Assembly: GCA_023228705.1 (NCBI GenBank)
Contig: JALOAS010000016.1
Coordinates: forward strand, 1-44,178
DNA from: Ottowia sp.
Lineage (GTDB): Bacteria > Pseudomonadota > Gammaproteobacteria > Burkholderiales > Burkholderiaceae_C
Direction: 5' to 3'
Length of the DNA: 44,178 bases
The position numbers and the translations under genes are program-made. Positions within the stretch are counted from its first letter, which is position 1; each line of letters opens with the position of its first letter. Below, piece after piece: positions 24,068-31,300 of the stretch. The notes below the pieces were generated by a model that was given only the letters and a program-made list of their open reading frames with translations, did no database searches and was not told where the DNA came from.

Positions 24068-25858
24068 TCATTTGCCACCCGGGTCACGGCGGCCGCAACC
24101 CAGAGCCGTCGCAACGTCGTCCATCTGCTCGTGCAGCGCGGCCTGCAGGTCGGCCTTCATGCCGTCGCGCGTGAGGTGCTCTTCAACCCGCAGCGCCGTC
24201 CAGTCCATGCCCACGCTGACCAGCGCGCCCACGGCGGCTCCAGCCAGCGCGCCGGCGGCGGTTCCGGCACCGGGCAACACCGAGCCCAGGGTTGCGCCGG
24301 CTGCCATCGCGGCCGACTTGGCCAGGCCCTGCTTGGCTGCGGCCTTGGCCAATACCTTGGCAGCCGCCTTCATGCCGGCCTTGCCCATGGCCTTGGCGGC
24401 CACCGCGCCGGCAAAGGCGCCGGCGCCCAGGCCGGCGAGCGTGCTGGTTGCCAGGCGCTGGCGTGCGCTGCCCAGCATGTGCAGCTCGGGCAAATCGGCC
24501 GCTTCCGCTTGTACCAGGCAATGTCCCGCGTCCAGCATCAGATGATGCGCCTGCAGGGTCTGCGCGACGCGCTGCTGGCTTGCGGCCAGTCGCGTGGCGA
24601 TGCCGGTTTCCTGTTCCTGCACGGCTTGCAGCCAGGGCGACAGGCCGGGCGTGGCCTGCAGCGTCTGCTGCAGGTGTTGCTGCAAGAACGCCTCGCTGCT
24701 GCCGGACAGCAGGTGGAAGATGCGACCCCATTCGGCGCCGACGCTGAAGTACCAGTCAAGATAGCGCTCAAGCGCCGCGTCCAGCGCCTGTGTCATGTCG
24801 CCCATTCGCGCGCAAAAGTGCGCCGGGGCCTGTGCCTGGCCCAGCGCCTGCAGCGCGATCTGGCGCAACGCCTGCGTCGTGCCCACCGTGTAGTACTCGC
24901 CAGCGATGCGCTCGCACTGCGGCAACCGTTGCAGTGCCAGCGGCGAGCGGTGCTGCTGCGCCAGCAGCTCCAGTGCGGTGGTGGCCGACAGCAGGATGGC
25001 CAGCCCCAATACCGCCAGAAACGCGATCAGCGCGGCGCTGGCCGACTGGCGTTCCGTGGGTTTCAGCCGTGCGGCCCGGCGCAGCGGCAGGCGCAATCCG
25101 GACGCGCCCTGGAGCATCAGGCCCAGCGCCAGCAGCATGACGCCCGGGCCGCTCAGCGCCAGCAAAACGATGCGCAGCGTGGGTGCTTGCGGCAGGTCGC
25201 GGATGGCGCCGCCGGTGACCTGCAGCGCCAGCAATCCGTCCAGGCCCCAGCGCACCAGCCCCGATGGCGCTGCAGCGATCTTGGCAATGGCCTGGTCGAG
25301 CATGTCGGGCGTCATGGCCGGGTGCGCCAGCCGGGCGTCCAGCGCACCATGCAGCATCAGGGCCAGCCATGACAGGCCCAGCAGGATGGTGAACAGCCAG
25401 CGGCTGGCCCGCTGCGCCGCAGCCCAGGCAAAGGCAGGCTGGGCAAATTGCGGCGCCAGCAGGCGGTTCATGCCATGCAGCAACGCCAGGTACAAGCCGG
25501 GAGCCAGCGCCAGCAGGAACCATTCAGCCGGCGCCAGGAAATAAGCCTGCCAGAGCGCAGCAGCAACAAGCGGCAGGGCCATGCCTGCTGCCTTGATCGC
25601 CGGCCACAGACCGCCCGAGAACCAGCGCCGCAGCCAGCCCTGTGCGGCAAACTGCAAGTGGCGCACGCGCTTGCGAATCATGGCGGCCAGCCACAGGCCC
25701 CAGGCGGGCAGCGCAGCCAATACCAGAACGGTCGCGATCCAGAGCCACGGCGGCCACTGTGCAAGACGGCTGGCGGCGAGCCACAGCAGCGCCAGCCAGC
25801 TCCAGGCGAGCGCAAGCGTGCGAATGGCGGTCAGCGGGCCAGCGGGCAGCCGTCTCAT
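24068..25858 (-). CDS. Unrecognised multi-pass membrane protein with Ala/Gly/Lys-rich C-terminal region
   Basis: I do not recognise the function. The 596-residue product has about seven hydrophobic segments (near residues 13-34, 38-61, 88-108, 112-131, 151-173, 228-250 and 272-297). A largely helical extramembrane domain follows, with paired cysteines (QCERIAGEYYTVGT, HFCARMGD) and an aromatic block RYLDWYFSVGAEWGRIFHLL. Then comes an Ala/Lys/Gly-rich stretch (about residues 480-555) with AKAMGKAGMKAAAKVLAKAA and a glycine-zipper-like GAGTAAGALAGAAVGALVSV, and a short charged tail. The last part could insert into or fold against a membrane. The gene is leftward, 100 bp after pbpC and its neighbour alpha-2-macroglobulin, so an envelope role is plausible but unproven. 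Confidence 0.8.
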   Translation of the reverse strand: MRRLPAGPLTAIRTLALAWSWLALLWLAASRLAQWPPWLWIATVLVLAALPAWGLWLAAMIRKRVRHLQFAAQGWLRRWFSGGLWPAIKAAGMALPLVAAALWQAYFLAPAEWFLLALAPGLYLALLHGMNRLLAPQFAQPAFAWAAAQRASRWLFTILLGLSWLALMLHGALDARLAHPAMTPDMLDQAIAKIAAAPSGLVRWGLDGLLALQVTGGAIRDLPQAPTLRIVLLALSGPGVMLLALGLMLQGASGLRLPLRRAARLKPTERQSASAALIAFLAVLGLAILLSATTALELLAQQHRSPLALQRLPQCERIAGEYYTVGTTQALRQIALQALGQAQAPAHFCARMGDMTQALDAALERYLDWYFSVGAEWGRIFHLLSGSSEAFLQQHLQQTLQATPGLSPWLQAVQEQETGIATRLAASQQRVAQTLQAHHLMLDAGHCLVQAEAADLPELHMLGSARQRLATSTLAGLGAGAFAGAVAAKAMGKAGMKAAAKVLAKAAAKQGLAKSAAMAAGATLGSVLPGAGTAAGALAGAAVGALVSVGMDWTALRVEEHLTRDGMKADLQAALHEQMDDVATALGCGRRDPGGK

Positions 25859-25958
25859 GTTGCCGTGGATGTCTCGGTGGGTTCAGGGCGTTCCAGCGTA
25901 CCCCAAGTGCCTGCCATCCGCCGCTGCGAGCAGCCGCCATGCCATGGCGGCTGGCGGC

Positions 25959-28148
25959 TCAATTCCGTGCCACGTTCTGCGCCGCGCGGCCGCTGCGCAC
26001 CTGTATGCGCCGTGTATCCAGTACGCGGCCGCCTGCGCTGCGCAGCTCCAGCGTGTGCCGCCCCGGCATCGGCAACCAGGCCAGGCGTGCGCCCGCGCCC
26101 AGCAGGTTCCCGTCCAGCCACCATTGCAGGCCGCTGGCGCCGGCCGGGCCGTTGCGGGTGGCCAGCACCAGCCGCTGGTTGTCCGGCGGGATGTCCGGGT
26201 CCAGCGCGATGATGGTGCCGTCTTCCGGCGTCTCGATGCGAGCCAGTGGCTGGCCGGGTTGCGTGGAACCGGTGTCCAGCGCAAACAGCGCCTGCTCGGT
26301 GCCGGGCAGGAACCATTCGTTGCGTGGTGCTTCAAGTTGGCCGCCAAACGCGACGCTGGCTTGCACGAGGCCGGCCGGCGGCAGCGGCGCCTGCGAGGGC
26401 AGGCCGCGGTGCAGATGCTGCATCAGCGCGGCCCATATCGGCGCTGCGCCGCTGATGCCGCTCACGTCCCACATGGGCGCACCGCTGGCGTTGCCCACCC
26501 AGACGCCCACCGTGTAGCGCTCAGACCAACCGACCACCCAGTTGTCGCGCATGTCCTTGCTGGTACCGGTCTTGACCGCGGTCCAGAACGGCGTGGTGAG
26601 GATGGAGTCGGTGCCGTAGGTCTTGGTGCGTGCGTTGGCGTCGCTGAGAATGTCGGCAATGATGTACGCGGTGCCGGCATCGAGCACGCGCTGGCCGGGC
26701 GGCTTGCCCACGGCGCCGTAGACGCCACCGTTGGCCAGCGCCCGGTACGCGTTGGTGAGCGCCAGCAGCGTCACCTCGCCGCTGCCCAGCGCCAGGCTGT
26801 AGCCGTAGTAGTCGCCGCTTTCGGGCAGGTCCATGCCAAAGCGCGCCAGCTGGCGCTGGAAGGCCTGTGGCGACACCATGACGATGGTGCGCACCGCCGG
26901 CACGTTGAGCGACGACGCCAGCGCCGTTCGCACCGAGATCCAGCCCTTGAAGTCGTGGTCGTAGTTCTGCGGGATGTACAGGCCGCCGGCGGTCTGCAGC
27001 TGTGCCGGCGAGTCGTGCAGCAGCGAGGCCGCGGTCAGGCGCCGCTCGGCAATGGCCTGGGCATACAAAAAGGGCTTGAGCGTGCTGCCCGGCTGGCGCA
27101 GCGCCGTGACGCCGTCGACCTGCGCCGCGCTGCTGAGCGTGCCGCTGGAGCCCACCCAGGCCAGCACGTCGCCGCTGGCGTTGTCGAGCACGACGACGGC
27201 GCCGTCCTGCACGTGCTGGCCGGCAAGCTCGCGCAGTTGCTGGCGCAGGGTCTGCGTGGCCACGCGCTGCAGGGCGGCGTCCAGCGTGCTGCTGACCTGG
27301 GGTGGCGCACCGTGCGGCTGCCGCGCCAGCAGGCGACGCGCAAAGTGTGGCGCGATGCCGGCCACCACGGGCCAGGCGGAGCGCGCCAGCGCTACCTGGG
27401 TTTGCATGTCGACCGCGGGGCAGGGGGTGTTGCCGGCTGCTTGCTCCATGGACTGCAGCAGCATGCACGCGCGACGTGCCACCTGCCCAGGCGCCGCGTT
27501 GGGCGCGCGGATGAGCGCTGCGGCAATGGCGGCCTCTGCCGTCGTGAGGCCATGCGGCGCCTTCACAAAAAGCGTGCGTGCCAGCGCGTCCACGCCGACC
27601 AGCTCACCGCGCAGTGGCACGAGGTTGAGGTAGGCCTCAAGGATTTCATCCTTGCTCCAGTGCGCTTCCAGTTGCCGGGCTGCGCGCACCTGCAGCCATT
27701 TCTGGCGCCAGCTGCGCCGCCCGCCTTGCGGCCGCAGGTCGGCGTTGAGCAGGCCCGCCAGTTGCATGCTCAGCGTGGACGCGCCGCGCCGGCTCGTGTG
27801 CCGCAGGTTGGCCCAGGCGGCAGCGGCCGCAGCCTGCCAGTCCACGCCGTGGTGCTGGTCAAAACGCCGGTCTTCGGACAGCAGCAGCGCCTGCACCAGT
27901 GCGGGCGAGATGTCGGGCAGTGCCGTCCATGCGCCGCGCCGGACGTCAAAATCGGTGCGCAGGCGCTCCAGCTCGGCACCGCTGCGATCGAGCACCACCG
28001 TGGTGGAGCTGCGGTATTGTGCACGCACGGCGTCAAAGGCGGGCGGGGCGGCCAGCCCGGTCGGCCACCACAGTGCCAGCAGCAGCGCCAGCCCGCCCAC
28101 GGCCATCAGCAGGACCGGTGGCAGCAACCAGCGCCAGTTGCGTATCAT
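25959..28148 (-). CDS. pbpC: Penicillin-binding protein 1C (bifunctional glycosyltransferase/transpeptidase-like)
   Basis: The 729-residue product has an N-terminal anchor (residues about 8-28), a GT51 glycosyltransferase domain with SEDRRFDQHHGVDW (catalytic Glu92) and GASTLSMQLAGLL, and a transpeptidase domain with the active-site S355-T-L-K358 in RQPGSTLKPFLYAQ. TAVKTGTSKDMRDNW carries the KTG box, and a C-terminal BiPBP_C-type beta domain follows (ending LELRSAGGRVLDTRRIQV RSG). PBP1C polymerises glycan strands. In many proteobacteria pbpC is paired with a bacterial alpha-2-macroglobulin gene, as here. ATG 28148 lies only 7 nt from the end of a 234-bp mobile element, so its translation signals are largely element-derived. 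Confidence 0.93.
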   Translation of the reverse strand: MIRNWRWLLPPVLLMAVGGLALLLALWWPTGLAAPPAFDAVRAQYRSSTTVVLDRSGAELERLRTDFDVRRGAWTALPDISPALVQALLLSEDRRFDQHHGVDWQAAAAAAWANLRHTSRRGASTLSMQLAGLLNADLRPQGGRRSWRQKWLQVRAARQLEAHWSKDEILEAYLNLVPLRGELVGVDALARTLFVKAPHGLTTAEAAIAAALIRAPNAAPGQVARRACMLLQSMEQAAGNTPCPAVDMQTQVALARSAWPVVAGIAPHFARRLLARQPHGAPPQVSSTLDAALQRVATQTLRQQLRELAGQHVQDGAVVVLDNASGDVLAWVGSSGTLSSAAQVDGVTALRQPGSTLKPFLYAQAIAERRLTAASLLHDSPAQLQTAGGLYIPQNYDHDFKGWISVRTALASSLNVPAVRTIVMVSPQAFQRQLARFGMDLPESGDYYGYSLALGSGEVTLLALTNAYRALANGGVYGAVGKPPGQRVLDAGTAYIIADILSDANARTKTYGTDSILTTPFWTAVKTGTSKDMRDNWVVGWSERYTVGVWVGNASGAPMWDVSGISGAAPIWAALMQHLHRGLPSQAPLPPAGLVQASVAFGGQLEAPRNEWFLPGTEQALFALDTGSTQPGQPLARIETPEDGTIIALDPDIPPDNQRLVLATRNGPAGASGLQWWLDGNLLGAGARLAWLPMPGRHTLELRSAGGRVLDTRRIQVRSGRAAQNVARN

Positions 28149-28155
28149 TTTTCGA

Positions 28156-28389
28156 CCTGGAGTCCGCAGTTGGATGCGCCTGAGCGTGCAGCGAAGGGCG
28201 TGTCAGGCAAGACGCGACAACGCCGCAGACTACTGTCTGCAAGGCGGAGCAACGCAGCATGGCGCGTCCAGCGCTGTGCGATCAGGCGCATAGCGTCTTC
28301 ATCTGATGGGTGGACATTGAAAAACGAAAAAACTCGAGCAATAACAAATAGCTGCCATAGAAAATAAGCGGTCAACTGCGGATTCTAGG
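28156..28389. mobile_element. 234-bp IS1380-like MITE, copy 1, at the A2M/pbpC junction
   Basis: Same element as at 37093-37326, same orientation and length, about 14 base differences (about 94% identity) by hand alignment. Ends are CCTGGAGTCCGCAGTTG at 28156-28172 and, read inward from the right, CCTAGAATCCGCAGTTG at 28373-28389. Flanks TTCGA and TTCAA look like a decayed 5-bp target duplication. Inside, ATGCGCCTGAGCGTGCAGCG near 28174-28193 pairs with a near-complement near 28275-28294, and a perfect hairpin GCAGAC-TACT-GTCTGC sits at 28225-28240. The element codes for no transposase. It covers the alpha-2-macroglobulin stop codon (28372-28374). Confidence 0.88.
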
Positions 28390-31300
28390 TTCAACCACCT
28401 GCACCGGCGCGTTGGGGCTTTCGCCAAACATCTCGGGCGCGTAAATGGCTTCGACCCGGGTTGGTGGCAGCGCAAAGGTGCCGGCGTTGTTGAGCCGCAG
28501 CGTGTACTGCAGCTTGATGTCGCCCCTGGGCAGGTAGCGGTAGTAGCTGCGGAAGGACTCAAAGCTGCGTTCCTCGTACGCCGGCCAGGCCCAGCCCTCG
28601 CGCTCCTCGCCCTCGGTGGCGATGGCCGAATCGCGGCCCAGTCCGCTGCCCAGAATCGTTGCGCCCGCGGGAATGGGGTCGGTGACGGCCACCCACGTCA
28701 TGTCGGCGTCGCTGCGGACCTGAAGCGTCACGCGCAGGATGTCGCCACGGCTGTACTGGCCCTTGGGCAGCGTGTCGTCGGCCTGCGAGACGGGCGTCAC
28801 GGTCTTGCGCAGGCGGTAGCCCGCCGCAAAGGGTGCCTGCAGCGGCACGGCGGCCAGCGATTGCAGGGTCAGCCACGGCTTGCCGCTGCCCTGGTGCGTC
28901 ACCGACAGGGTGCCGCGGTTGCTGTCGGGCCAGGGCAGGAACACGCTGTCCGGCGCGCCGGGCTTGGCGGATGCGGCGCTGGCGCTGTTGCTTTCCGTGT
29001 CCACGTCAGCCCAGTCAACCGGCTGCCCCTGTGCGCCCAGCCGGGCGCTGGTGAAGCCGGCCACAGCGCCCCGCTCGTGCGTGCGCGAGAACGCCTGCAG
29101 CGCCAGCTTGCCCCAGAGGTTGGCCGTGGTCGTGTTCCAGGCCCCGTCTTTTTGCCGGGCCAGGAAGCCGGACACCAGGCGACCGATGTCGTCCTGCCAG
29201 TCGGCGTCGTCCATCACCGTCAGCAGCAGCCGCGCGGCGTTGACGTCGCCGCCCTGCATCAGCCACCACCAGTTGTCGGCCCGTTCGGTGCTGAAGATGA
29301 GCCGCGTCCCCTGGACCGACAGCCGTGCCCGCAGGATGTGCATCGCCTGGGACAGGCGCTCGTCCCTGCCCGAGATGCCGTCCACGCGCTGCAGGATGTT
29401 GACCCAGTCGATGACGGCGCTGGTGGGCCACTGGTTGGGCGACACGCTGATGTTGTCGAGCATTTGCGGCGTTGCCGCACCGTAGCGCGACAGCGCTTCC
29501 ACGGCGGCCAGCTTGCGCACGTCCAGGTCGGCGCGGGGCGACCAGAACCTGCGCTCCAGGCGGCCGGAAACAAAACCGGTCAGGCCCTGGATCATGCGCT
29601 TCTGCACCTCCTGTGGCAGCTTCCAGTCCGGACCTGCCGCGTCGGTAGCGGCCAGCAGCCAGGCGGTCAGCGTATCGCTGCCACCACGCGCCTGGCCCGC
29701 GCTGGGCGGGAAGTAATACGCCAGCCCGTCCTCGTCCAGGTAGGTGGGCAGCTTGGTCCGGATCGCCTCCCACTGGGCGGGGTCGTCCATGCCCATGGCC
29801 TTGCTTGTCACCTGCTCCAGGCAGGTGTAGGGGTAGCGGGCAAACCAGTCGGCAACGGCCGGCAGGCCGGTGGCCAGGCGCGGCTGCAGGTCGAGCTTGA
29901 CGCCGCCGCGCTTGGCACCGCTGGCCGGCAAGGCATAGTCTGGCGCTGCCACGTCCAGCGCAAACGGCCCGTCCAGTTGCACCAGCGTGGCCTGCCGCAC
30001 CGTCAGCGGCACCGCCGGCACCACGCGCTGGCTGATGGTGACGCTGTCGCGGGCGTCGCCATCCACCTGTCGCGCATCCAGCGTCCACTGCAGCGCTTCC
30101 TGCTGCGCACCGGCAGGTGAGACGGGCACGCTCACCGTCCACTGCACCTGTTGCGCCGCGTTGGCGGCGATGTCAACGGTTTGTGGCGCCAGGCCCTGCA
30201 GCCCGGCCTGCGGCGTGATTTGCACCTGCATGGCCTGGTCGGTGCCGTTGCGCAGCGTCAGCATGGCCTGAAATTCATCGCCCTCGCGCACCAGCGGCGG
30301 CAGGCCGCTGATGATCTGCAGCTCCTGCGTCGTGTTGATGGCGATCTTGCCGGTGCCAAAGAGGTCCATCCCCAGGTCGGCCACGGCCACGATCTGGAAC
30401 GTGGTGAGCGCGTCGTTCAGCGGCACCTGCACCGTGGCTTCGCCGTTCTCGTCCAGCGTGATGTCGGGCTGCCACAGCAGCAGCGTATCCAGCAGCTCGC
30501 GTGTGGTGCTCTTGCCGGCGCCACCCCCGCCACCTGCGGCCACCGCCTTGCGTCCATAGTGCCGGCGACCGACGATTTCCATCTGTGCCGTGGCCGTCTG
30601 CACGCCCCAGGGGCGGCGCGCCATCATGCTGGAGAGCAGGTCCCAGCTGTCGTTGGGCATGAGCTCGAGCAGCGCCTGGTCCACCGCTGCCAGCGCCACT
30701 TCAGCGCCCGCAGCGGGGCTGCCGTCAGGCCGCGTCGCGCGGATTGTGACCGCCGCTGTCTCGCGGATCCGGTAGGTGTCCTCATCGGTCTTGACCTGCA
30801 CGTCCAGCCGGTGCGCCGCGTCGCCCACGCGCAGCTCGGCCATGCCAAAGCGGAACGCCGGCTTGCTCAGGTCCACGAGGGCGGTGGGCGCAACGTAGTC
30901 GCCGTTGTCGCTGCGGAACGCCTGCCACCATTGTGCGGGCGCGCGGTAGCCCCAGCGGAAGAAGCTGGTCCAGGGCGTGTCGTGTATGCGGCCGCGCACG
31001 GCCAGCACGCTGACGTAGACATTGGGGCCCCAGGCCGGGTCTATCTTCAGTTGCACCGTCGGGTCGTCGCCGCTGAGCTGCACCACTTCCTCGTACAGCA
31101 CGCCCTCGCGCTCAACGGCCACCAGCGCGGTCGCCTGGCGGAACGGCATGCGCACCTGCAGCCGCGCCGTGTCGCCGGGCGCGTATTCCCGGTTCTCGGC
31201 CAGCACGTCCATGCGGTCGTCGTCGCGCCCGCCAAACCACAGCTCGCCCTGGCGCGTGACCCACACCGAGGTTGCGGCCACGGCGACGCGGCCGGCATCG

